A DNA stretch of 64,000 bases, from positions 682,001 through 746,000 of the forward strand of contig NZ_CP023315.3 in NCBI RefSeq assembly GCF_002310375.3, written 5' to 3'. Shown here one piece after another: positions 54,445 to 62,680 of the stretch; the stretch's first letter is position 1, and each line of letters starts with the position of its first letter. A program made the translations under genes and the position numbers. The stretch comes from Caulobacter vibrioides (lineage in GTDB: Bacteria; Pseudomonadota; Alphaproteobacteria; Caulobacterales; Caulobacteraceae). The notes under the pieces were generated by a model, which was given only the letters and a program-made list of their open reading frames with translations, made no database searches and was not told the DNA's origin.

Positions 54445-55649
54445 AGTAATCGCTCCAGCGCCGCCTTTCCGGCGGCGACGCCGGTGGCGAAGCAGGCCTG
54501 CAGCAGGTAGCCGCCGGTAGGGGCTTCCCAGTCCAGCATCTCGCCGGCCAGCAGCACGTCGGGACGGCCCTTCAGCGTCAGGCCGTCCAGGCTCTCGAAG
54601 CGCACGCCGCCCGCCGAGGAGATGGCGCGATCCAGCGGCTGGACCCCGGTCAGCCGGATCGGCGCGGCCTTGATCGCGGCGGCCAGGGCGGCCGGCTCCA
54701 CGGGGAGATCCAGGCCATGGGCCTCGCGCAGCAGATTGACCTCGACCGGCGACAGCTTGACGGCCTTGCGCAGGAAGTTGGCCAGGCTCTGGCCGCCGCG
54801 CGGGGCGTGCAGGCGACGCTCCAGGGTCTCGACCGGCAGGTCGGGGCGAAGGTCCACGATCAGGGTCGCGCCGCCCGCCAGGGCCGCGTCGCGCGCCGCC
54901 CCGCCCAGGGCGTAGATCGCGCCGCCTTCCAGGCCATAGCGGGCGATGACCGCGTCGCCCCGCGCGCGCGCCTCACCGAGGCGCAGCTGGATGTTCTTCA
55001 GAGGCTCACCCGCGAACCGGTCGCGGAAGACCGTGCTCCAAGCGACGTCGAAGCCGCAGTTGGCCGGCCGGAAAGGCGCGATCTCCGAACCGCCCACCCG
55101 CAGCAGCGGCGCCCAGGCCGCGTCGGAGCCGAGCTTGGGCCAACTGGCGCCGCCCAGCGCCAGGATGGTCAGCCGCGCGCGGATCGCGTGACGGCCGTCC
55201 GGATCCTCGATGAGCAGGGCGCCCATCGCGTCCCAGCCCTTCCAGGCCGAGCGCGGCCGCAGCGACACGTCAAGTCCCTCCAGGCGCGCGAGCCAGGCGC
55301 GCAGCAGGGGCGAGGCCTTCATCGCCTGCGGAAACACCCGGCCGCTGGCCCCGACAAAGGTGGCTTGTCCCAGCCCCTCGGCCCAGGCGACGAGGTCCTT
55401 GGGCGTGAAGGCGTCCAGCATCGGTCGCAGCGTCGCGGATCGCTCGCCGTAGCGCGTGGCGAAACGGTCGAAATCCTCGCTGTGCGTCAGGTTCAGGCCG
55501 CCGCGTCCGGCCATCAGGAACTTGCGTCCGAAGGTCGGCATCTTCTCGAACACGGCCACGGACCGTCCGCCCTTGGCCACCGTCTCGGCCGCCATCAGCC
55601 CGGCGGGCCCGCCGCCGATCACGGCGACGTCGAGCAGGGTGTCGGGCAT
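54441..55649 (-). CDS. HI0933/BaiN-type flavoprotein (TIGR03862-like)
   Basis: The 402-residue protein has a FAD-binding fold at the start (VAVIGGGPAGLMAAETVAKGGRSVAVFEK, residues 8-36) and the family motifs GRKFLMAGRGGLNLTHSE (42-58), GRVFP, LALGGASWPKLGS and LLAGEMLDWEAPTGGYLLQACFATGVAAG near the C-terminus. Members are NAD(P)/FAD-dependent oxidoreductases of mostly unknown substrate. Its ATG shares one base with the vapC stop (TGATG), so it may be read from the same transcript as the toxin-antitoxin pair. Confidence 0.9.
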   Translation of the reverse strand: MPDTLLDVAVIGGGPAGLMAAETVAKGGRSVAVFEKMPTFGRKFLMAGRGGLNLTHSEDFDRFATRYGERSATLRPMLDAFTPKDLVAWAEGLGQATFVGASGRVFPQAMKASPLLRAWLARLEGLDVSLRPRSAWKGWDAMGALLIEDPDGRHAIRARLTILALGGASWPKLGSDAAWAPLLRVGGSEIAPFRPANCGFDVAWSTVFRDRFAGEPLKNIQLRLGEARARGDAVIARYGLEGGAIYALGGAARDAALAGGATLIVDLRPDLPVETLERRLHAPRGGQSLANFLRKAVKLSPVEVNLLREAHGLDLPVEPAALAAAIKAAPIRLTGVQPLDRAISSAGGVRFESLDGLTLKGRPDVLLAGEMLDWEAPTGGYLLQACFATGVAAGKAALERLL

Positions 55650-56044
55650 CAGGCGACCTCGATGTCGGTCAGGGCGAAGTCCTCGCCTTTGTAGAGCAGC
55701 GGGACGCCGTGAACCTTGGCACAGGCGTAGGAAAAGCAGTCGCCCATGTTCAGCCGCGCGGGATGGACGCCCTTGCCGAAGCGGGCATGAGCGTCGAGAG
55801 CGAGCGCGTACTCGGCTTCGCCGATGGCGACCAGCGACGTATCGAACGCGGTTCGCAGACTATCGAACCTTCGGGAGGCGGCGCTCAGATCTCGCCCCGT
55901 CTCCCGTGAGACGGCCCGGACCGTCTCCCAGGCGGCGACGGCCGAGGTCAGGACGACCGGCGCGTCGGCCAACTTGACCCTGAAGGTCTCGGCCTCGGGT
56001 TCTTCCAGCAGCATGGCCGTCCAGGCCGAGGCGTCGACGAACAT
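55649..56044 (-). CDS. vapC: VapC-type PIN-domain toxin
   Basis: The 131-residue PIN-domain protein has the acidic site residues Asp4 (FVDASAW), Glu40 (AAWETV), Asp102 (LNMGDCFSYA) and Asp122 (KGEDFALTD). VapC toxins cut specific RNAs, often initiator tRNA or rRNA loops. ATG 56044 starts directly from the antitoxin stop by a TGATG overlap; the longer frame is inside the antitoxin gene and rejected. Confidence 0.93.
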   Translation of the reverse strand: MFVDASAWTAMLLEEPEAETFRVKLADAPVVLTSAVAAWETVRAVSRETGRDLSAASRRFDSLRTAFDTSLVAIGEAEYALALDAHARFGKGVHPARLNMGDCFSYACAKVHGVPLLYKGEDFALTDIEVA

Positions 56045-56283
56045 CACTCGTCGTTGAGGCTGTCGAAGAACGCCTTGTCCGCCTTCAGGCCGGTGCGAGG
56101 CCAGCTGGCGACCTCGGCGCATATCGCGCGCGCCTTGGCCAGCTTCTCCTCGCGCGCCTTTTCGTCGGCCTCGCGCGCCTTCGTTACGGCCAGCTTGATG
56201 GCGTCAGTGATTCCAACGCGCTTTTCCTCGGCGTACTGGCGCACCAGGGCGTCGGTCTCGGGGTCGCGGACATGGAAGGGCAT
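56044..56283 (-). CDS. vapB: VapB-type antitoxin
   Basis: The 79-residue product has an N-terminal ribbon/AbrB-like MPFHVRDPETDALVRQYAEEKRVGITDAIKLAV segment for DNA binding and a charged helix that would wrap the toxin (KAREADEKAREEKLAKARAICAEVA). It is first in the operon and coupled to vapC by TGATG, the usual arrangement for autoregulated modules. Confidence 0.9.
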   Translation of the reverse strand: MPFHVRDPETDALVRQYAEEKRVGITDAIKLAVTKAREADEKAREEKLAKARAICAEVASWPRTGLKADKAFFDSLNDE

Positions 56284-56345
56284 CGGAACCTCCGTCTAGA
56301 CAGAAGGTAGCATCGGCTAGCCGGGGCGGCAATTGAGGGGCCTCT

Positions 56346-56453
56346 CTGCGTCCTTCGAGGCGCGCTCAAGAGCGCGCACCTCAGGATGAGGGGTTCAGCA
56401 ACGGCATTCCTCATCCTGAGGTGTGAGCCGAAGGCGAGCCTCGAAGGACGCAC
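56346..56453. repeat. extragenic inverted repeat element 1
   Basis: TGCGTCCTTCGAGGC at the left pairs with GCCTCGAAGGACGCA at the right, and the inner CACCTCAGGATGAGG pairs with CCTCATCCTGAGGTG. The element lies between vapB and the rplA end. The CCTCATCCTGAGG core is a common dispersed element in alphaproteobacteria. Confidence 0.8.
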
Positions 56454-56554
56454 AGACGTCGCGCGCACCCAACCCCAAACGCAGAACGGGCGCTGGATTG
56501 CTCCAGCGCCCGTGCCGCTACGCTTTACTGGTACGCTTACTAAAACAGGTTGGC

Positions 56555-56608
56555 TTAGAGCCTTCCGCTTCAAAACGGAATCGTTTTGAAGCGACAAGAA
56601 GGCTCTAA
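56555..56608. repeat. extragenic inverted repeat element 2
   Basis: TTAGAGCCTTC and GAAGGCTCTAA form the outer arms; the inner CGCTTCAAAACG and CGTTTTGAAGCG form a second perfect stem. Different from element 1 and placed 11 bases before element 3; likely part of the transcript end of rplA. Confidence 0.8.
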
Positions 56609-56618
56609 ATCATAGACT

Positions 56619-56669
56619 TAGAGCGTGACTGGCGCCGAAACCGGTTCCCACTTTCGGCGTCACGCTCTA
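56619..56669. repeat. extragenic inverted repeat element 3 overlapping the rplA stop
   Basis: TAGAGCGTGAC...CGCCGAAA pairs with TTTCGGCG...TCACGCTCTA. The right arm includes the TAG stop codon of rplA (56669-56667), so the gene end has been shaped by, or inserted into, the repeat. Confidence 0.8.
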
Positions 56670-57356
56670 GGCGCCGATCGAGCTGATGTCGACCTTGAAG
56701 CCCGGGCCCATCGTCGACGACAGGCCGACGCGCTTGATGAACACGCCCTTGGCGCCCGAGGGCTTGGAGCGGTTCAGGGCTTCGATCAGAGCCTTGACGT
56801 TGATCGCCAGGGCTTCGTCGGTGAACGAGGCCTTGCCGATGCCGGCGTGAACGATACCGGCCTTTTCGACGCGGAACTCAACGGCGCCGCCCTTGGCGTC
56901 CTTGACGGCCTGGCCGACGTTCGGGGTCACGGTGCCGACCTTCGGGTTCGGCATCAGGCCGCGCGGGCCCAGCACCTTACCGAGGCGACCGACCAGGGCC
57001 ATCATGTCCGGGGTCGCGATGACGCGATCGAAGTCCATGAAGCCGCCGGCGATCTTTTCGTACAGGTCGTCAGCGCCGACGTGCTCGGCGCCCGCCGCGG
57101 TGGCTTCGGCCGCCTTGGCGTCCTTGGCGAACACGGCGACGCGGACGTCACGGCCGGTGCCCGAGGGCAGGTTCACGACGCCACGGACCTGTTGGTCGGC
57201 GTGACGCGGGTCGACGCCGAGGTTGACCGAGATTTCGATGGTCTCGTCGAACTTGGCCTTGGCGTTGGCCTTGACCAGGGCGATGGCGGCTTCGACCGAG
57301 TGGGCCGCGTCGCGGTCGCCGGTCCAGGCCGTGATGCGCTTGGGTTGCTTAGCCAT
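56667..57356 (-). CDS. rplA: 50S ribosomal protein L1
   Basis: The 229-residue L1 protein binds 23S rRNA at the L1 stalk and regulates translation of its own operon. Typical segments: [60 protein letters not shown] and [25 protein letters not shown]. It follows rplK by 4 bases. No rplJ/rplL follow; the next genes are the VapBC module. Confidence 0.97.
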   Translation of the reverse strand: MAKQPKRITAWTGDRDAAHSVEAAIALVKANAKAKFDETIEISVNLGVDPRHADQQVRGVVNLPSGTGRDVRVAVFAKDAKAAEATAAGAEHVGADDLYEKIAGGFMDFDRVIATPDMMALVGRLGKVLGPRGLMPNPKVGTVTPNVGQAVKDAKGGAVEFRVEKAGIVHAGIGKASFTDEALAINVKALIEALNRSKPSGAKGVFIKRVGLSSTMGPGFKVDISSIGA

Positions 57357-57360
57357 TGGA

Positions 57361-57792
57361 TTAGGCCTCCACGATCTTCAGGCCCATGGCCTTGGCGGAG
57401 CCTTCGATGATCTTGGCCGCAGCCTCGATGTCGTTGGCGTTCAGGTCCTTCATCTTCTTTTCGGCGATTTCGCGCAGCTGGGTGCGCGTCACTTCGCCGA
57501 CGGTCTCACGACCGGTCAGCTTCGCGCCCGACTTCAGACCGGTGATCTGCTTCAGGTAGTGCGTCGCCGGGGGCGTCTTGGTGATGAAGGTGAACGACTT
57601 GTCTTGGTAGACGGTGATCACGGTCGGCAGGGGGGTGCCCTTTTCGACGTTTTCGGTGCGCGCGTTGAACTCCTTACAGAAGCCCATGATGTTGACGCCG
57701 CGCTGACCCAGAGCCGGGCCGATGGGGGGCGAAGGCGTGGCCGAGCCAGCCTTCACCTGGAGCTTGATGTAGCCCAGGATCTTCTTAGCCAT
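57361..57792 (-). CDS. rplK: 50S ribosomal protein L11
   Basis: The 143-residue L11 protein shows [40 protein letters not shown] at the start and [13 protein letters not shown] at the end. It forms the GTPase-associated centre with 23S rRNA. The usual upstream neighbours secE-nusG are absent from this window; a repeat-rich gap of about 590 bases precedes it. Confidence 0.97.
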   Translation of the reverse strand: MAKKILGYIKLQVKAGSATPSPPIGPALGQRGVNIMGFCKEFNARTENVEKGTPLPTVITVYQDKSFTFITKTPPATHYLKQITGLKSGAKLTGRETVGEVTRTQLREIAEKKMKDLNANDIEAAAKIIEGSAKAMGLKIVEA

Positions 57793-58378
57793 AGTGTCCT
57801 CACTGGTGAGCCGTGGTGCGGGCTTGGCGTCCCTCCCACGGTTTTGAACCCGCCATCACCCCGAACGGATAACGACGAGCACGCCCCAGGACGAGGTCCG
57901 GGAGCGAGGCGCGGCGTGTAGCAGGCGGGGGGCGGGGAGTCTAGGGGGAGGGGACATAGGGGAATCCCTCTCTCTTAGAGAGAGGGAGGGGCCCGCGCCG
58001 CAGGCGCGGGAGGGTGAGTGGTTAGGAAGCTAGCCGTAGCTCTACAAACCATCCAGCCGCCTTTCGTCCCTGCCCTGTCCGGAAAGAGCGTACCCACTCA
58101 CCCTCCCACCGCTTCGCGGCGGGCCCCTCCCTCTCTCCATGAGAGAGGGATTCTCGTGCGCGTCACGCCCGCCCTGCGATCATCTCGCCGTGAGATGAAG
58201 GATGGCTCTCCGCTCCGGGGAGAGGTCTCTGATCGGCCCGCGCCCCCCTCCGTCTCGCTGCGTATCCGCAGCGATCCACCTCCCCCGCAAGCGGGGCAGG
58301 AGGGCGGTGGTTTCCTCCTCACCCGTGAAACGGGGGAGGTGGCGCGCGGCGCAGCCGCGTGACGGAGGGGGCGCTGCG
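57793..58378. repeat. repeat-rich intergenic region upstream of rplK
   Basis: About 590 bases with no gene. An element of about 62 bases at 57958-58021 (CCCTCTCTC...GAGGGAGGGGCCCGC...GGGAGGGTGAGTGG) recurs in inverted orientation at 58094-58155. A further inverted repeat at 58242-58373 pairs GCCCCCCTCCGTC with GACGGAGGGGGC and CACCTCCCCCG with CGGGGGAGGTG. The rplK promoter must lie at the left part of this gap. Confidence 0.75.
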
Positions 58379-58999
58379 CTACCCCTTCGCCAGTTCCGCC
58401 TCGACCTGGCCCAAACGCTCCTTGCCGAAGAAGATCTCCTCCCCCACGAAGAAGGTCGGAATGCCGAACGTCCCCCTCGCCACCGCCGCCTCGGTGTTGG
58501 CCACCAACTCAGCCTTCACCTCCGCGTCACCCGTCGCGGCCAGCAGCGCCGCGCCGTCTAGGCCGGCGGCGTTGGCGGTGGCCACGAACACCTCGGGATC
58601 GTCCAGTTTCAGCCCGTCCTCCCACATGCCCTTCAGCATCGCCTCCAGATAGGCCTCGCCCACGCCCATCCGCTGGGCGGCGATCATGCCGCGCATCAGG
58701 AGCAGGGTGTTGACCGGGAAGTGCGGGTTGAAGCGGAAGGCGGTCAGGCCGTGGGCGGCGATGAAGCGCCGGGTCTCCAGCATCTCGTAGTCCATCTTCC
58801 CCTTGACGCCGCCGAAGGCGATCATCGGGGCCTGGTTGCCGGTGGCCTTGAAGATGCCGCCCAGGAGGCACGGGATCAGCCGGACGCCGGCGCCCTGGCG
58901 CGCGGCGATCTCCGGCAGCAGCTTCCACGACAGGTAGGCGTTGGGGCTGCCGAAGTCGAAGATGAAGTCGATAGACTTGTTGGGGGTCTTGATGGTCAT
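58379..58999 (-). CDS. 2-hydroxychromene-2-carboxylate isomerase-like (DsbA/GST kappa fold)
   Basis: The 206-residue protein starts IDFIFDFGSPNAYLSWKLLPEIAARQGAGVRLIPCLLGGIF, the signature of the HCCA isomerase/GST kappa branch, with a Ser near residue 18 at the catalytic place, and ends with GTFGIPTFFVGEEIFFGKERL. By family it isomerises aromatic degradation intermediates with glutathione, but the branch is broad. ATG 58999 with GGAG upstream is chosen. It follows the unusual SDR by 11 bases, and both are probably controlled by the divergent HxlR protein. Confidence 0.88.
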   Translation of the reverse strand: MTIKTPNKSIDFIFDFGSPNAYLSWKLLPEIAARQGAGVRLIPCLLGGIFKATGNQAPMIAFGGVKGKMDYEMLETRRFIAAHGLTAFRFNPHFPVNTLLLMRGMIAAQRMGVGEAYLEAMLKGMWEDGLKLDDPEVFVATANAAGLDGAALLAATGDAEVKAELVANTEAAVARGTFGIPTFFVGEEIFFGKERLGQVEAELAKG

Positions 59000-59010
59000 G
59001 TCGGGGCTCC

Positions 59011-59748
59011 TCACCAGCTCTCGGACCAGGGGCGCAGATCAAGCTCGTGCGTCCAGGCCGAGCGCGGCTGGTTGTGCAGGTGGACGTAGTTCAACGCGAT
59101 GTCGGCGGGCTTGAGGATCAGGTCCTGGTCCAGGAGGTCGCCGACCTCGCCGCGCATCGAGCGGATGAAGACCCCGTCGATCGCGCCGTCGACCACCACG
59201 TGGGCGACGTGGACGCCCTTGGGGCCCAGCTCCCGCGCCGCGCTCTGGGCCACGGCCCGCAGGCCCGCCTTGGCCGAGGCGAAGGCGGAAAAGCCCTCCT
59301 TGCCGCGCAACGAGGCGCTGGCCCCGGTGAACAGGATGGTGCCCCGGCCGCGCGGGACCATGACCCGAGCCGCCTCGCGCGCCGCCAGGAAGCCGGCGAA
59401 ACAGGCCATCTCCCAGACCTTGCTGAACACCTGGGCGGTGGTCTGCGTCAGGTCGAAGCGCACGTTCGCGCCGATGTTGAAGACTACGATCTCCAGCGGG
59501 CCGATCTCGGCCTCGATGCGGTCGACGAGGGCGATCATGTCGGCCTCCGCGCGGGCGTCGACGCCGAAGGCGTAGGCGTCGTGGCCGCCGGTTCTGATTT
59601 CAGCCGCCAGGGCCTCCAGCTGGTCCAGGTGCCGGGGCCGCCGGGTCATGCAGACCGTATAGCCCTCGGCTGCGAAGGCCTTGGCGATGGCGCTTCCCAC
59701 CCCGTCGCCCACGCCCACCACCAGGCACGCGCCCTTGCTAGCCGCCAT
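59011..59748 (-). CDS. SDR-fold protein with Phe in place of the catalytic Tyr
   Basis: The 245-residue product has an SDR layout: VVGVGDGVGSAIA (residues 10-22), GVDARAEADM, VFNIGANV (89-96), Ser144 in LFTGASAS, and then GFSAFASAKAGLR, where the catalytic YxxxK is FxxxK (Phe156, Lys160). This removes the usual acid/base tyrosine. The rest of the fold, including the C-terminal substrate region, looks complete. It is the first gene of a two-gene operon with the isomerase. It may be a binding protein or use other chemistry. Confidence 0.88.
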   Translation of the reverse strand: MAASKGACLVVGVGDGVGSAIAKAFAAEGYTVCMTRRPRHLDQLEALAAEIRTGGHDAYAFGVDARAEADMIALVDRIEAEIGPLEIVVFNIGANVRFDLTQTTAQVFSKVWEMACFAGFLAAREAARVMVPRGRGTILFTGASASLRGKEGFSAFASAKAGLRAVAQSAARELGPKGVHVAHVVVDGAIDGVFIRSMRGEVGDLLDQDLILKPADIALNYVHLHNQPRSAWTHELDLRPWSESW

Positions 59749-59803
59749 CGTCGTTTCCTCCGTGTTCTGGAAGCAAGTTCGTATTGAATCTGTACGGAGT
59801 CAA

Positions 59804-60301
59804 ATGCAGAATGGCCCTGACCCGAAACGACGTGAGCCGCCGATGAAGTGGGACGATCTCTCCGCCCAGCCGTGCTCGATCTCGCGGGCCCTGGCCGTGA
59901 TCGGCGATCGCTGGACGCTGATGATCCTGCGCGACTGCTTTCTGGGCGTGCGGCGGTTCGAGCTGTTCCAGAAGCGGCTGGGCGTCTCGCGCACCATCGT
60001 CACCGACCGCCTGCGCACCCTGGTCGAGGCGGGCGTGCTGCGGCGGGTTCCGTACCAGGACCATCCGGTGCGCCATGAGTACCGCCTGACCGAGAAGGGG
60101 CTGGACCTGCACCCGGTGGTCATGGCCATCGCCCACTTCGGCGACATCCACTACGCCGGGGCCGAGGGGCCGCCAGTGCTGCGCCGGCACAAGGGGTGCG
60201 GCTGTGACTTCCACCCCGTGCAGGTCTGCTCCGAATGCGGCGAGCCGGTCAGCGCCCGCCAGGTCGAGGCGCGGGCGGGGGCGGGTTTCCCGACGCCGTA
60301 G
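59804..60301 (+). CDS. HxlR-family transcriptional regulator
   Basis: The 165-residue protein has the HxlR winged helix: QPCSISRALAVIGDRWTLMILRDCFLGVRRFELFQKRLGVSRTIVTDRLRTLVEAGVLRRVPYQDHPVRHEYRLTEKG. The C-terminus contains CGCDFHPVQVCSECGEP, four cysteines that could bind zinc or sense redox state. ATG 59804 follows CGGAG; the longer frame runs into the divergent SDR start. Divergent orientation suggests control of the SDR/isomerase pair, the 55-base gap holding the operator. Confidence 0.88.
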   Translation: MQNGPDPKRREPPMKWDDLSAQPCSISRALAVIGDRWTLMILRDCFLGVRRFELFQKRLGVSRTIVTDRLRTLVEAGVLRRVPYQDHPVRHEYRLTEKGLDLHPVVMAIAHFGDIHYAGAEGPPVLRRHKGCGCDFHPVQVCSECGEPVSARQVEARAGAGFPTP

Positions 60302-60310
60302 CGCCGTGTT

Positions 60311-60492
60311 CCTTCTCCTCCCCCTCTGGGGGAGGGGGACCGCCGAACGGCGGTGGAGGGGCCAGCCGAGCCGGCTACGCCTCTGTCAGATCAGAACAGG
60401 CCTATCCCGCCAGCCACAGGATGGAACCCCGCCGCACAAGGCCCCCTCCACCCGCGTTCGCGGGTCCCCCTCCCCCGATGGGGGAGGAGAGG
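60311..60492. repeat. extragenic inverted repeat between regulator and photolyase
   Basis: A GC-rich arm at 60311-60363 (CTCCTCCCCCTCTGGGGGAGG, then CCGCCGAACGGCGG) recurs inverted at 60440-60492 (CCCGCGTTCGCGGG, then CCTCCCCCGATGGGGGAGG). It separates the convergent HxlR and photolyase gene ends, and could terminate both. Confidence 0.75.
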
Positions 60493-60499
60493 GGCGCTG

Positions 60500-62029
60500 C
60501 TATTCGGTGACGCCCATCTTCACCCGCAAGGCCTTGGCCTGCTTGCGGAACGCCTCGCGCTCGGCGTCCGGCATCTTCTCCAGGGTGCGCAGCGGCATCA
60601 TCATGCGGCCGTTGCCGGCCAGGCGCTGGGCGTGGCGGTCGATGAAGTCCCAGTAGAGGGCATTGAAAGGGCAGGCGTCGTCGCCGAGCCGCTTTTTCAC
60701 GTCGTAGCGACAGCTTTTGCAGTAGTCGCTCATGCGGTCGATATAGGCCCCGCTGGCGGCATAGGGCTTGGAGCCGACAATGCCGCCGTCGGCGAAGGTG
60801 GCCATGCCGCGGGTGTTGGGCATCTCGACCCACTCATAGGCGTCGGCGAACACCACCATGTACCAGTCGTCCACCGCGTCGGGATGCACGCCCAGCAGCA
60901 TGGCCAGGTTCCCCGTCACCATCAGCCGCTGGATGTGGTGGGCGTAGGCGTGGTCGCGGACGGCGCGGACCGCGTCGGCGACGCAGGCCATGTCGGTCTG
61001 GCCGGTCCAGTAGAACCCCGGCAGCTTGCCCTGCGCGTCCAGGGCGTTGCGCTGGGCGTATTCGGGCATTTTCAGCCAGTAGACGCCACGCACGAATTCG
61101 CGCCAGCCGATGATCTGGCGAATGAAGCCCTCGACCGCGTTCAGTGGCGCGCGCCCCTCGCGCCAGGCGGCCTCGGCGCGGCGGCAGATGTCCAGCGGGT
61201 CCAGAAGGCCGATGTTCAGGGCCGGCGAAATCAGCGAGTGCCACAGGAACGGCCGCTGCCAACTCATCGCGTCCTGCCAGTCGCCGAAGCTTGGCAGCAT
61301 GTCGGCGATGAAGTGGTCGAGGATCGCGGTGGCCTCGTCCGGATTGGTCGGCCAGCCAAAGCCCTTGGTCTCGCCGAAGTGGTCGTCGAAGCCGCGCGAC
61401 ACCTGCTTCAGCACCGCCTGCGTCGTCGGATTGGGCGGGATCCGCAAGCGCTCGGGCGGACGCAGGCCCGGCGGGAGCTTGCGGCGGTTCTCGGCGTCGA
61501 AGTTCCAGCGTCCGCCGGCCGGCTGGTCGCCGTCCATCAGAAGGCCCGTCTTGCGCCGCATCTCGCGGTAGAAGAACTCCATCCGCAGCTCGCGCCGGCC
61601 CTCGGCCCAGGCGGCGAACTGGGCGCGCGAACAGAGAAAGCGGTCGTCCTCGCGGGTTTCCACCGGCACGGGGAGATCAAGGCCCAGCAGGTGGCTCTCC
61701 AGCCCCCATTTGCCGCAGGCGGTGCGGATCACGCGGTCGAAACCGCCGGCGTCCAGCGCGCGGCGCAGCTCGCCGCCGATCGAGCCGGTGTTGTCGGGAT
61801 CTTCAAGTGTGACGTAGCGCACATTGAGCCCGCGCGCGCGCAGGCGCTCGGCGAACTGGCGCATCGCCGACCAGACGATGACCAGCTTTTGCTTGTGGTG
61901 CTTCCAGGCCGTGGCCTCGACCCGGCTTTCGACCATCAGCACCTGGTCGCGCGACAGGTCCGCGTCCGCCAGGGCCGACAGATTGTCCGACAGCTGATCG
62001 CCCAGCACCAGGCGTAGGGCGCCAGCCAT
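60500..62029 (-). CDS. phrB: FeS-BCP photolyase (PhrB-type (6-4) photolyase/cryptochrome)
   Basis: Repairs UV photoproducts in blue light with FAD, a ribolumazine-like antenna and an iron-sulfur cluster. The 509-residue product begins LRLVLGDQLSDNLSAL and carries the four cysteines for the cluster: one near residue 350 (TDMACVADAVR) and three in SDYCKSCRYDVKKRLGDDACPF (about 434-451). FAD-pocket segments include YAHHIQRLMVTGNLAMLLGVHPDAVDDWYM. It follows chrR by 12 bases and is probably in the ECF sigma operon, as in singlet-oxygen responses of other alphaproteobacteria. Confidence 0.94.
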   Translation of the reverse strand: MAGALRLVLGDQLSDNLSALADADLSRDQVLMVESRVEATAWKHHKQKLVIVWSAMRQFAERLRARGLNVRYVTLEDPDNTGSIGGELRRALDAGGFDRVIRTACGKWGLESHLLGLDLPVPVETREDDRFLCSRAQFAAWAEGRRELRMEFFYREMRRKTGLLMDGDQPAGGRWNFDAENRRKLPPGLRPPERLRIPPNPTTQAVLKQVSRGFDDHFGETKGFGWPTNPDEATAILDHFIADMLPSFGDWQDAMSWQRPFLWHSLISPALNIGLLDPLDICRRAEAAWREGRAPLNAVEGFIRQIIGWREFVRGVYWLKMPEYAQRNALDAQGKLPGFYWTGQTDMACVADAVRAVRDHAYAHHIQRLMVTGNLAMLLGVHPDAVDDWYMVVFADAYEWVEMPNTRGMATFADGGIVGSKPYAASGAYIDRMSDYCKSCRYDVKKRLGDDACPFNALYWDFIDRHAQRLAGNGRMMMPLRTLEKMPDAEREAFRKQAKALRVKMGVTE

Positions 62030-62041
62030 GTCGTGTCTGGC

Positions 62042-62680
62042 CTAGAGCTTGACGAACGGCGCGAGCAGCTTGCCCATCCGGCCCGGCAGCTGGATCTGGC
62101 CGTCCAGGGCCGCCACGCACAGGCAGGGCTTACTGGAGACCACGCGCGGCTGGTGCAGCACGCTGGGGTCGGCTTCCTCGAAGTCGCCTTCCTCGAACAC
62201 GCCGCTCTCGGTGGCGTAGGCGCCCTCGATCACGCAGGTCAGCTCGACGCCGCCATGGGTGTGACGCGGCGTGGACTGGCCCGGCGCGATCTTCAGCAGG
62301 ATCACCCGGCAGTCGCCGTCGCGCGGACCCAGGACGTCGCGGACCCGCACGCCCGGACCCAGCCAGCGCCAGGGGCCCAGCTCGAAACCGCGCAGCGGCG
62401 CGGGCAGGGTGGGGTCGGTCCGGTCCGGGTGCGGCATGGGCGCCGGGGGCGCGGGCGCGTCCAGCAGGGCCAGGGTCTTGTCGAGCGCGCCGGCGTCCAG
62501 GGTGCTGGGCTCCAGGTCCTCCAGCACGCCGCCGCCGACGGCCTGGCCAAGGTCGGACCAGACGCGGGTTTCGGGACGCAGGGCCAGGTGCGTGGCCACG
62601 ACCACGGCTTCGGGCGGGCTCAGGGTGCCGGCGGCGTAGGCCAGCAGACGCTCTTCACTGGGGAGACGACGCAGGCTCAC
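62042..62680 (-). CDS. chrR: ChrR-like anti-sigma factor lacking most N-terminal zinc ligands
   Basis: ChrR binds and inhibits its group IV sigma factor until singlet oxygen triggers release. The 212-residue product aligns closely in numbering with the known protein. The C-terminal cupin keeps His141, His143, Glu147 and His177, the second zinc site. In the N-terminal anti-sigma domain only His31 remains: position 6 is Leu, 35 is Arg and 38 is Thr instead of His, Cys and Cys (VATHLALRPETR). The GTG start overlaps the sigma stop (GTGA), so pairing is certain; the mode of sigma binding must differ or be zinc-free. Confidence 0.88.
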   Translation of the reverse strand: MSLRRLPSEERLLAYAAGTLSPPEAVVVATHLALRPETRVWSDLGQAVGGGVLEDLEPSTLDAGALDKTLALLDAPAPPAPMPHPDRTDPTLPAPLRGFELGPWRWLGPGVRVRDVLGPRDGDCRVILLKIAPGQSTPRHTHGGVELTCVIEGAYATESGVFEEGDFEEADPSVLHQPRVVSSKPCLCVAALDGQIQLPGRMGKLLAPFVKL

